DNA from: an uncultured Paenibacillaceae bacterium | GTDB taxonomy: Bacteria > Bacillota > Bacilli > Paenibacillales > CALAME01 | Reading direction: 5' to 3' | DNA length: 25,101 nt | NCBI GenBank assembly: GCA_937983035.1 | Contig: CALKAN010000183.1 | Coordinates: forward strand, 1-25,101 | Part shown: positions 17,376 through 24,178 of the stretch, piece by piece | How the letters are laid out: each line of letters begins with the position of its first letter | Numbering within the stretch: position 1 is the first letter of the stretch | Made by a program: the position numbers and the translations under genes | Notes under the pieces: generated by a model | Database searches by the model: none | What the model saw: the letters and a program-made list of their open reading frames with translations, nothing else | What the model was told of the DNA's origin: nothing

Positions 17376-17493
17376 ACATAAGCAAAAATAATATGAGATT
17401 CCCTTACTAGTTCTTTGTTCCTATAGTATATCATACTCCATTTTCTCATCTTTTCCAATGTCAAATGAGCGTTTTTATCGCTTTTGCTTATGT
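17376..17493. repeat. 12-base inverted repeat flanking the promoter of the HA-x2-R-x3-R gene
   Basis: ACATAAGCAAAA at 17376-17387 and its exact reverse complement TTTTGCTTATGT at 17482-17493 lie 94 bases apart. The near copy abuts the AAGGAG of the downstream gene; the far copy lies upstream of its promoter, just after ylbG. Only a transcript reading through from ylbG would carry both arms. Confidence 0.6.
17430..17458 (-). promoter_or_regulatory. Sigma-A promoter candidate for the 146-residue protein gene
   Basis: Minus-strand TTGGAA (17453-17458) and TATGAT (17430-17435) are 17 bases apart, with four and five consensus matches. Transcription would start near 17423, about 60 bases before the ATG. 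The gap between ylbG and this gene shows no strong terminator, only a weak AGCG/CGCT stem with A/T runs. Confidence 0.5.
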
Positions 17494-17527
17494 TCAGGAT
17501 GATTTGAATGATGAGATTAAAGAAAAG

Positions 17528-17788
17528 TCAGACTGACGTGGCTGCATCGCTTTTTACATTGCTGTCGTATTCGGTTTTGATCTCGCTGCGATACGATTTT
17601 TCAATTTTTTTCACAAAATTCCATTTCTGCATCTGCGCGATGACTTTGCTTTCCTGATCCTTATTCGTATACAGCACTACGTATTTCATCCTTCTGGATA
17701 CATAGTGAATCGTTCCTAAACGCTCCAATCTTTTAACCGATTTCAAATGCTGCACCCAAACGATTAATCCTGTTCTTTCTGGAATCAT
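17528..17788 (-). CDS. ylbG: YlbG (DUF2129) family protein
   Basis: A small conserved cytoplasmic Bacillales protein of unknown function. The 86-residue product has the family features: RTGLIVWVQHLKSVKRLERLG near the start, HYVSRRMKYVVLY in the middle, and FVKKIEKSYRSEIKTEY towards the end. The start at 17786-17788 has GAGGTGCAGGTGAA upstream; a longer start seven codons earlier lacks support. It follows ylbF by 78 bases on the same strand, the order known from B. subtilis, and is the last gene of the apparent helicase operon. Confidence 0.92.
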   Translation of the reverse strand: MIPERTGLIVWVQHLKSVKRLERLGTIHYVSRRMKYVVLYTNKDQESKVIAQMQKWNFVKKIEKSYRSEIKTEYDSNVKSDAATSV

Positions 17789-17866
17789 TTCACCTGCACC
17801 TCGTCCCAAAAATGGTAAACATTCTCACCTAAAAGACAATCAGCGGCTGACTTGTAATTCTTTCGC

Positions 17867-18325
17867 TTATCCGCAATTACAAGAGCCGCCTGAACCGCAC
17901 CCTCCCGATCCGCATCCTCCTGCTGCCGGCAATGGATCGTTCGATGGCACTTTAATCTCCTCTGAAACTGCTCTAGCCAATGTTTCTGCAACCTTATGCA
18001 AGATTTCATCCAATTCTTTTTCCGCTGCTTTATACTGTTTAACGCAATCAATTTCATCCAGCTTTTCTTGAACTTTATACACTTCATTCATTGCTTCATG
18101 ATAATCTGGATGAAAATGACCAAATCGCTGACACTCTTCAAAACGCTCTTTCTTTATGCGAAATTCTTTCATCAGTTCGATCGTTCTTGGATCTTGCTCC
18201 ATGGCTCTTTTCCATTGCAAATACCGCGCCATGACATCTGAGCGTTTGATCATATCGGATAATTCATAAGCTTGCATGACCATATCTGTAAGATCCGGCG
18301 TTTTATCAACTTGCACTGTATTCAC
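17867..18325 (-). CDS. ylbF: YlbF, Y-complex subunit with C-terminal Fe-S cysteines
   Basis: In B. subtilis YlbF forms a complex with YmcA and YaaT that carries [4Fe-4S] clusters, adjusts RNase Y activity and promotes competence, sporulation and biofilm through Spo0A phosphorylation. The 152-residue product has the all-helical Com_YlbF domain (about 8-120) and a glycine-serine tail holding C138, C143, C149 and C151. The start is GTG at 18323-18325 with TGGAG eight bases before it. It begins 15 bases after the stop of the helicase-associated gene, so co-transcription is likely. YmcA and YaaT genes are not in this window. Confidence 0.94.
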   Translation of the reverse strand: MNTVQVDKTPDLTDMVMQAYELSDMIKRSDVMARYLQWKRAMEQDPRTIELMKEFRIKKERFEECQRFGHFHPDYHEAMNEVYKVQEKLDEIDCVKQYKAAEKELDEILHKVAETLARAVSEEIKVPSNDPLPAAGGCGSGGCGSGGSCNCG

Positions 18326-18340
18326 TGTATCAACTCCAGA

Positions 18341-20011
18341 TCATTTCGTTGCAGCTTGCCAATCGCTGCTGTCTTCCCGCAGCAATGGGCTGCTACTATT
18401 GGTTTTATCATTAATGCCTGGCAAAATCAACTGCATTTCCTTCCAATCTTCTATATTTATATGTGTGCTGCCAGCATTCAATCTTCCTGCAACCCGCCAT
18501 CCTGTGTTGTCTTCGATCATATGATCTGGAATGAAATAGATTTCTTTCTCATCGTTTTTCAATTTTAACCAAACTTTCCATTCGATGGCTCGAATGATCA
18601 TTTCCTTTCTTGTCGATGCATGATATCGGCGCAGCGACGTCCACCACATCCGCGGCAGCCGGTCAAGCTCAGGATATAATTCTTTAGCTTCAGGCAGCCG
18701 GTTTGGCGGTTTGTAAGAAAGAGCCGCATGATCGCATTTCAGTTCTGTCTTGCTGCAACGTTCGATCATCGCCGGATCAGGATATGAAACCAAGCGTGAT
18801 TGGCGATGGGGGCCTTCTCTTTCTGCCCAGTCATGCAAAGCTTCTGCAACATGGCTTGGCACCCCGTAAAGAGCATGATCATTCAAAAACTGCAAAATCT
18901 GATCCGCGTTTCTGCCAAACTTGCATGCGCGCTGCAAACTGTCCGCAGTCAGCATATAGATGCCGCCGCTGCGATCCCTTTTGCGCTCTGCAATTAATTC
19001 AAGTTCCCATAATAAACGATATGGCAGATGAGGCAGCGCAATGACTTCAAAATCGTCCATCACATAAAAAGCGGCATCGCCGTGCTTGCTGGACGGTCTG
19101 TTAATCCACAATCGCTCCCCTTCGATGCTGAACTCCAGCCATCCGATCTCATTCAGTTCTTTCACAGCTTCCAGCAGCATATGCTGTTTCGCTGCCGGCG
19201 CCTCCGCCAGAAACCATTCATCGGGCGCTGCATTCATCAAGCGAGCGTAACAGTGATGTTTTTCCGCTGAATCGTCCCTTTTTTGCAGCAGCCAATGCAT
19301 AAACAGTTCAGCATCCCCGGTTTGATTGTCCATGCGAAGCCAAGCACAAACTTGCTCTTTATTGATAATGAACGATCTGTCTTGTTCCGCTAACAAATTC
19401 ATCCGGCATGCCCATTCGATCCATTCCGGAACGTTTTTTTCCGAAATTCCCGCTCGTTCTGCCAGCATCCGCAAATCTTTTTGATAATATGTTCCTTTTA
19501 TCGTTTTTCGCAAAGGATTCAGCGCGATGCAGGACAACAGCCGCAGCATGCGAACCGACGCAGGCTCATCGCATGCAGCAATATGTTCTAATGCGGCCGC
19601 TTCTCTCAAAACGATCTTGCAATCGTTCTCTATCATTTTTCGCCAGCGAATATAAGCATCAATCGGAATCAAATAAACTTGCTCTCCCCACGCCTGATGA
19701 AAAGCAAACAAAACCCCCTGAGAGCAAAAATGAAGCAGACACAAGCGCAAATAAGATTCCGGAAACAGTTGATCCCATTTCACTTCTCTTAACTGCTTCC
19801 AGCCAAAAGGTTTAAACGAAAAAGATTCAACCAATTGTTCAAAGATAGACCGCTCAAGCGGCGTCCAGTTTGCGTATATGGTGCTTAACGCATGTTGATC
19901 AATCATATATGCAGCGATCGTTTCCGCGCTGTCATCTGGCAGCTGATGCACGCCGCTGATTCGTTTCCTGATTGGCTGCGGCATAGCCAGAAGCATATCC
20001 TTGCACTTCAT
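18341..20011 (-). CDS. Helicase-associated protein (XPB N-terminal-like module, WYL-like C-terminus)
   Basis: This 556-residue protein has no Walker motifs, so it is not itself a helicase. Residues about 314-402 (VMDDFEVIALPHLPYRLLWELELIAE, then LTADSLQRACKFGRNADQILQFL and VPSHVAEALHDWAE in outline) look like the Helicase_C_3/XPB N-terminal domain. The last part (about 474-530: IRAIEWKVWLKLK, YFIPDHMI, WRVAGRL) resembles a WYL-like barrel (inference). The start at 20009-20011 has a very good AAGGGAGGAAAG; longer in-frame starts exist. It overlaps the 3' end of the helicase gene by 80 bases in another frame, so the two are surely co-transcribed and likely work together. Function unknown; a regulator or partner of the helicase is plausible. 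Confidence 0.85.
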   Translation of the reverse strand: MKCKDMLLAMPQPIRKRISGVHQLPDDSAETIAAYMIDQHALSTIYANWTPLERSIFEQLVESFSFKPFGWKQLREVKWDQLFPESYLRLCLLHFCSQGVLFAFHQAWGEQVYLIPIDAYIRWRKMIENDCKIVLREAAALEHIAACDEPASVRMLRLLSCIALNPLRKTIKGTYYQKDLRMLAERAGISEKNVPEWIEWACRMNLLAEQDRSFIINKEQVCAWLRMDNQTGDAELFMHWLLQKRDDSAEKHHCYARLMNAAPDEWFLAEAPAAKQHMLLEAVKELNEIGWLEFSIEGERLWINRPSSKHGDAAFYVMDDFEVIALPHLPYRLLWELELIAERKRDRSGGIYMLTADSLQRACKFGRNADQILQFLNDHALYGVPSHVAEALHDWAEREGPHRQSRLVSYPDPAMIERCSKTELKCDHAALSYKPPNRLPEAKELYPELDRLPRMWWTSLRRYHASTRKEMIIRAIEWKVWLKLKNDEKEIYFIPDHMIEDNTGWRVAGRLNAGSTHINIEDWKEMQLILPGINDKTNSSSPLLREDSSDWQAATK

Positions 20012-21716
20012 CGTCTTTCCTCCCTTGCAAGCTGACAGCATCTCCGCCATCATCCGCCGCCTCGTACTGATACCCTTGTTCGATTAGAAAAAGTTGCCTC
20101 TTCATGGAAAAATCTTGTTCGACGGTCTGTTTCGACACAATCGTATAAAAATAAGCTTCATTTCTGCCAGACTTCGGCCGCAATATGCGCCCCATGCGCT
20201 GCGCTTCCTCTTGTCTGGAACCGAAACTTCCGGACACTTGAATCAGAACGGATGCATCAGGCAAATCCAGGGCAAAATTGGCTACTTTGGATACGACGAT
20301 TCCTTTGAGTTTCCCTTCGCGAAATTGCTTGTAGACCGATTGCCTCTCTTTCTCTGAAACTTTGCCTGTAATCAGCGGAAAACGAAACTGTTTTGCGATC
20401 GATTCCAGCTGATTTAAATACTGCCCGATGATGAGCACCGGCATTCCTTCATGTTTTTGCAGCAATTTTGCAATGACGATTTCTTTCAACGGATTTTCGC
20501 AGGCGATGCGAAATTTTTCTTTCTGGGATGCATGCTGATATTCGTCACTTTCCAACAACGGCACTCGAATCTCGGTGCATTTGACTTTGGCAATCCATCC
20601 TTTTTCTTCCATATCCTTCCATGGAACATCATACTTTTTCGGTCCGACTAATGAAAATACGTCTTCTTGCAATCCGTCTTCCCGAATTAACGTGGCCGTC
20701 AGTCCGAGCCTTCTTTTAGCCTGAATGTCTGCTGTTGCCCGAAACACCGGCGCAGGCAGCAAATGCACTTCGTCGTAAATGATCAATCCCCAATTTCGCT
20801 GTTGAAACAACTTCATATGCTCGAAATCGGACTGTTTTGTTTTTCGATAAGTCAATATTTGATAAGTTGCGATCGTAATCGGCCGCACTTGCTTCTTGCT
20901 TCCCGAATATTCGCCGATTTGTTCTTCCGTTACAAAAGTCTTGTCAATGATTTCTTCTTTCCACTGTCTGACAGACGTCGCATTGGTCGTTAAAATAAGC
21001 ACTTCACAATTCAACTTAGCCATGACCCCAATGCCGATGATCGTCTTTCCTGCTCCGCACGGAAGCACAAGCAAGCCGCTTCCTCCTTGATTGCTGCCTT
21101 GCTGATAGAAAGCATCGACGGCGCTTTGCTGATAATCGCGAAGCTGAAACGGCTTGCCTGAAACCGATGTGCTGCGCAGCCGAATCGGAAACGATTCGCC
21201 GGACTGATAGCCTGCCAAGTCTAAGATCGGATATCCTAAGCGAATAAATTCTTGCTTCAACATTCCACGGCATGAAGAATCAACCGCCCAAACCCGGTCA
21301 TGAATGCGTTTCAGCAGCATTTTTTGAATCGAGGAATATTGGGCAAGCTGGCGCATGACGTTTTGATCTTCAGCATGCAAAATTAATTGGCCGCCTTCTT
21401 GCTCCAGCCGAAACAAGTGAAACTTGTTCATGCAAGATTGAATAAATTGAATCACCGCAGCAGGAACGCCTTTCGCGCCAAACTTCGAGTGTTCTTGCAA
21501 AAAGCGGATCACTTCATCTGCTTTCACGCCGGTTGAAGCGGCGTTCCACAATGAAATCGATGAAATTCGATACGTGTGCAAATGAGGCGGTGTTTTAATA
21601 AGTTCGGCATAACGCGACAACGTGCTTCTTAAAGCAGGGAATTCCGGGTGATTCGTCTCGAGCAAAACCGTATAATCAGGCCGCACGATCAGCGCTTTGT
21701 CGTACACTTGCTTCAT
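19932..21716 (-). CDS. XPB-type superfamily 2 DNA helicase
   Basis: A 594-residue SF2 helicase of the XPB/ERCC3 group. Residues 1-90 form an XPB N-terminal-like domain (LIVRPDYTVLLET onward). The helicase core has Q-motif-like FQLRDYQQSAV, Walker A LPCGAGKT (218-225), the DEAD-box variant DEVH (315-318), TAT (340-342) and QRMGR (506-510). The RED motif specific to XPB is seen as R345-E346-D347. The C-terminal 40 residues (after YQYEAADDGG) are low-complexity and encoded by the region shared with the next gene. The start at 21714-21716 has AAGAAGGGA almost touching the ATG, an unusually short spacing. A role in DNA repair is likely from the family, but not shown here. Confidence 0.93.
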   Translation of the reverse strand: MKQVYDKALIVRPDYTVLLETNHPEFPALRSTLSRYAELIKTPPHLHTYRISSISLWNAASTGVKADEVIRFLQEHSKFGAKGVPAAVIQFIQSCMNKFHLFRLEQEGGQLILHAEDQNVMRQLAQYSSIQKMLLKRIHDRVWAVDSSCRGMLKQEFIRLGYPILDLAGYQSGESFPIRLRSTSVSGKPFQLRDYQQSAVDAFYQQGSNQGGSGLLVLPCGAGKTIIGIGVMAKLNCEVLILTTNATSVRQWKEEIIDKTFVTEEQIGEYSGSKKQVRPITIATYQILTYRKTKQSDFEHMKLFQQRNWGLIIYDEVHLLPAPVFRATADIQAKRRLGLTATLIREDGLQEDVFSLVGPKKYDVPWKDMEEKGWIAKVKCTEIRVPLLESDEYQHASQKEKFRIACENPLKEIVIAKLLQKHEGMPVLIIGQYLNQLESIAKQFRFPLITGKVSEKERQSVYKQFREGKLKGIVVSKVANFALDLPDASVLIQVSGSFGSRQEEAQRMGRILRPKSGRNEAYFYTIVSKQTVEQDFSMKRQLFLIEQGYQYEAADDGGDAVSLQGRKDDEVQGYASGYAAANQETNQRRASAAR

Positions 21717-21739
21717 TCCCTTCTTTGCGTTGACAGCTG

Positions 21740-21762
21740 ATGTTTATACTTAGTATGTTTAT
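21740..21762. promoter_or_regulatory. Direct repeat ATGTTTAT x2 around a small palindrome before the helicase operon
   Basis: ATGTTTAT occurs at 21740-21747 and 21755-21762, separated by seven bases; between and overlapping them ATACT-T-AGTAT (21746-21756) is a perfect dyad. A third, inverted TGTTTAT lies at 21784-21790. The site is 24-46 bases upstream of the helicase start, where a promoter or operator is expected; I see no clear -35/-10 pair. Confidence 0.35.
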
Positions 21763-21815
21763 CTCCCGCGCAATTTAAACCGCATAAACAGCGGGAGGTC
21801 CTGCAAACGAGCAAC

Positions 21816-21859
21816 AAAAAAGCCGCTGAAAAGAAGCTTTCCGGCTTCATTTCAGCGGC
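21816..21859 (-). terminator. Intrinsic terminator of the Gfo/Idh/MocA gene
   Basis: Minus-strand GCCGCTGAAA pairs with TTTCAGCGGC (21850-21859 with 21822-21831), with an inner GAAGC/GCTTC stem, followed by six Ts (21816-21821). It begins 20 bases after the stop codon, so it separates the oxidoreductase from the helicase operon. Confidence 0.9.
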
Positions 21860-21878
21860 GTCTGACGCAAGCGAAAAA

Positions 21879-23042
21879 TCAATGCGTTCCACTGACATCT
21901 AACGTGATATTTTCACTCGTTTTCTTCTTGTAAGTAGAATTTTTGATTCTTTCTTGCAGCATTTCATAGAACAAATCTTCATCAATCGGAAGTTCTACCC
22001 AATCGTCAGTCCAAGAAGACAAATGCATGGCATTTGAAATCGTGAGTCCCTTAATACCTTCTTCTCCAGGCGCAAGCAGCGGCGTTCCGTTAAGTATGCT
22101 GTCTACCCAGTTTCTCATAATGCCGACATGATGCGTTGTTTTTCCTTCGATCGGAATTTCGCATTTCCACGCTTCCGGACGGCCAAAACCGCCTTTAAAT
22201 TCCCGATTAAATTGTCTTTCAGGAACGCGGTTTCGCCAAAAAGTCAACTGGTCATTTTCGATGACGACTTTTCCGTTGTCTGCCATAATTTCCAATCGAT
22301 TCGTTTCAGGCGTATGTCCAGTAGAAGTTACGAACAGACCTGTCGCGCCATTTTCATATTCGACATAGGCAGTTACGTCATCTTCCACTTCGATGTCATG
22401 ATACTTGCCAAAATTGCAAAATGCGCGCACGCGCTTCGGCATCATGTTCAATGTCCATTGCCATAGATCCAATTGATGCGGGTCTTGGTTCAGCAGCACC
22501 CCGCCGCCTTCTCCAGACCAAGTCGCTCTCCAGCCGCCGGAATCGTAATAGCTTTGGGGACGATACCAGTCAATAATCCAAATCGTGCGCTTAATTTCCC
22601 CTAATTCCCCTGAAATAACCAAGTCGCGAAGTTTTTGATACAGCGGATTCGTGCGCTGATTGTACATAATGGCAAAAACTTTGTCTGACGCGGCTGCGGC
22701 TTCGTTCATCTCACGCACTTGCTTCGTATATACGCCTGCAGGCTTCTCGACAAGCACATGCAATTGATGTTCAAAAGCTTTGATCGCCAACGGGGGATGA
22801 TCATAGTGCGGCGTCGCGATGATGACCCCGTCAATTTCTCCGGAGCGATACATGTCTTCCGCAGAAGAAAAATATTTGACGTCTTGTCCAAACCGATCTT
22901 GCGCTTGCTTTAATCTGTTCTGGTCTGTGTCGCACACTGCCGTCAGTTTGGCATGCGGCACTTCACCGTTATAAATTTTGGAGGCATGGCTCAGGCCCAT
23001 GTTTCCCACGCCAACGATGCCTATTCTAACTAAATCTGCCAA
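21879..23042 (-). CDS. Gfo/Idh/MocA-family NAD(P)-dependent oxidoreductase
   Basis: A 387-residue sugar or inositol dehydrogenase-like enzyme. The N-terminal Rossmann fold has GVGNMG (11-16), and E99-K100-P101 (VEKPAG) gives the conserved lysine. The C-terminal domain carries GGGVLLNQDPHQLDLWQW, where D187, H189 and D192 are candidates for substrate and catalytic contacts. The substrate cannot be read from sequence. The start is TTG at 23040-23042 with a strong AGGAGG seven bases upstream; no ATG gives a proper N-terminus. It is flanked by its own promoter candidate and a terminator, and no carbohydrate transport or catabolic genes lie nearby. Confidence 0.93.
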   Translation of the reverse strand: MADLVRIGIVGVGNMGLSHASKIYNGEVPHAKLTAVCDTDQNRLKQAQDRFGQDVKYFSSAEDMYRSGEIDGVIIATPHYDHPPLAIKAFEHQLHVLVEKPAGVYTKQVREMNEAAAASDKVFAIMYNQRTNPLYQKLRDLVISGELGEIKRTIWIIDWYRPQSYYDSGGWRATWSGEGGGVLLNQDPHQLDLWQWTLNMMPKRVRAFCNFGKYHDIEVEDDVTAYVEYENGATGLFVTSTGHTPETNRLEIMADNGKVVIENDQLTFWRNRVPERQFNREFKGGFGRPEAWKCEIPIEGKTTHHVGIMRNWVDSILNGTPLLAPGEEGIKGLTISNAMHLSSWTDDWVELPIDEDLFYEMLQERIKNSTYKKKTSENITLDVSGTH

Positions 23043-23084
23043 TCTTACCCCTCCTAAAATGATTCCTTAACATCTTTCACTTTC

Positions 23085-23111
23085 ATTTTATCATATAATT
23101 GCAAATTGCAA
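23085..23111 (-). promoter_or_regulatory. Candidate promoter for the Gfo/Idh/MocA gene
   Basis: Minus-strand -10 TAAAAT (23085-23090) with TTGCAA (23106-23111) 15 bases upstream; a 16-base reading uses CTTGCA. The spacing is short, so confidence is limited. It lies immediately after the hairpin that ends the CBS gene. Confidence 0.35.
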
Positions 23112-23125
23112 GCAAAAATGTTGAA

Positions 23126-23153
23126 ATCCACTTCCCACGCATGGGAAGTGGAT
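23126..23153 (-). terminator. Hairpin terminator of the CBS-domain gene
   Basis: ATCCACTTCCCA and TGGGAAGTGGAT form a perfect 12-pair stem with a four-base loop, 28 bases after the CBS stop codon. On the minus strand it is followed by a broken T-rich stretch (TTCAACATTTTT), so it is probably a terminator of moderate efficiency. Confidence 0.7.
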
Positions 23154-23181
23154 CTCTAGCCGGCAGTTATTTTTCAAACGT

Positions 23182-23610
23182 TTATACAGACTTGGTCGGT
23201 TCAGAAATGCCGCTTAAAGCGTGGCTGGCTTCATTCTCATGAATCTCGCGCACAGCCATGTCGCCGATCGCGACAATGCCAACCAAATTGCCGTTCTCAA
23301 CGACCGGCAGGCGTCTGATCTTTTTCGTTGCCATTAGTTTCGCAGCCTCATCCACGGTCATCGTCGGTTCAGCCGTCGTAACCTCTCGGCTCATCACTTG
23401 ATCCACGGTTTCCGTGCTGTCCTTTTTGAGCGCATAACCGCGGATGGCCAAGTCGCGGTCCGTAACAACGCCTTCCAGCTTATTCCCTTCAACGACGGGA
23501 ATGATGCCGATATCATGTGTTTTCATCTTCACTGCCACATCAAACAACGTGTCTTGCATCGACGCGGTTACGCAATCAGTCGTCATGATTTCTCTAAGCA
23601 ATTTAGACAT
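23182..23610 (-). CDS. CBS-domain pair protein (YhcV-like)
   Basis: A 142-residue stand-alone Bateman module: CBS1 at about 8-62 (ATSMQDT-like start, GIIPVVEGNKLEGVVTDRDLA) and CBS2 at about 72-125 (TVDEAAKLMATKKIRRLPVVENGNLVGIVAIGD). Such pairs bind adenosyl ligands (AMP, ATP, SAM) and act as energy or redox sensors; the partner is unknown. Length and order match B. subtilis YhcV. The start at 23608-23610 has a textbook AAGGAGGG. It is divergent from the yugN-like gene, with a 207-base shared upstream region in which I saw no clear promoter on this strand. Confidence 0.93.
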   Translation of the reverse strand: MSKLLREIMTTDCVTASMQDTLFDVAVKMKTHDIGIIPVVEGNKLEGVVTDRDLAIRGYALKKDSTETVDQVMSREVTTAEPTMTVDEAAKLMATKKIRRLPVVENGNLVGIVAIGDMAVREIHENEASHALSGISEPTKSV

Positions 23611-23738
23611 GATGATTCCCTCCTTTCGAAGATGTCACCCATTATCGTTCCAACTGAAAGGGGAATCCATGCATGATGACAAAGGTGTTTTTTAGCAAGC
23701 GAAGATAAAGTTTTATGCGCTCGTTCTCTTTTTGAAAC

Positions 23739-23767
23739 TTGCACCGCAGCACGAAACATAATATGAT
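23739..23767 (+). promoter_or_regulatory. Candidate promoter for the yugN-like gene
   Basis: TTGCAC (23739-23744) and TATGAT (23762-23767) are 17 bases apart. An alternative reading is TTGAAA (23732-23737) with CATAAT (23757-23762) at 19 bases. Either gives a leader of about 45 bases that includes the 8-base palindrome CACATGTG. Confidence 0.4.
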
Positions 23768-23817
23768 GAACATGTATCTTTTTATTCACATGTGCAAGCA
23801 TTTGGAGGAGGATAATC

Positions 23818-24162
23818 ATGATTATCGAAAATACGGGATTAGAAGGTTTGCAAAGCGAGCTCGGTTATTTGGATTCGGTGATGAAAAAGCTGGGATTTGT
23901 TCGCGAACAATGGGAATATTACCGAGCTACATACGATCTTGAAATAAATGATCCAAAAGACGGGGAAACTTATTATTTGAGAGTAAATACCCGAGTATTG
24001 GAAGGGAAGCTTGAATCCCCTCATGCCATACTAACGACAGAGCACGTGTACATCGGAAAAGACGTGTTTCCGCACGGCGTCGATTACGATGCGGAAATCC
24101 CAAATGCAGTGCTGCAGATTGCAAACAATAAATTAGAGCAATTGCAAAAAGCGCTGAGATGA
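23818..24162 (+). CDS. yugN: YugN-like family protein
   Basis: A 114-residue protein of the YugN-like family (function unknown, Bacillales). It begins MIIENTGLEG and has the family pattern LGFVREQWEYYRATYDLEI, TYYLRVNTRVLEG, FPHGVDY. The ATG at 23818 follows GGAGGAGG at good spacing. Expression is plausible from its own promoter, and it is 16 bases before the SEDS gene on the same strand, so the two are likely co-transcribed. No signal peptide or membrane segment is seen; it should be cytoplasmic. Confidence 0.9.
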   Translation: MIIENTGLEGLQSELGYLDSVMKKLGFVREQWEYYRATYDLEINDPKDGETYYLRVNTRVLEGKLESPHAILTTEHVYIGKDVFPHGVDYDAEIPNAVLQIANNKLEQLQKALR

Positions 24163-24178
24163 CAAGGGGTTTTAACCC

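Noticed and set aside
17785..18087. 100-codon frame on the minus strand overlapping ylbF and ylbG
   Set aside because: It is an out-of-frame reading of ylbF, whose domain and cysteine tail identify the true frame.
23126..23153. Possible operator or repeat element (12-base inverted repeat)
   Set aside because: Its position just after the CBS stop and the following T-rich stretch are better explained by a terminator.
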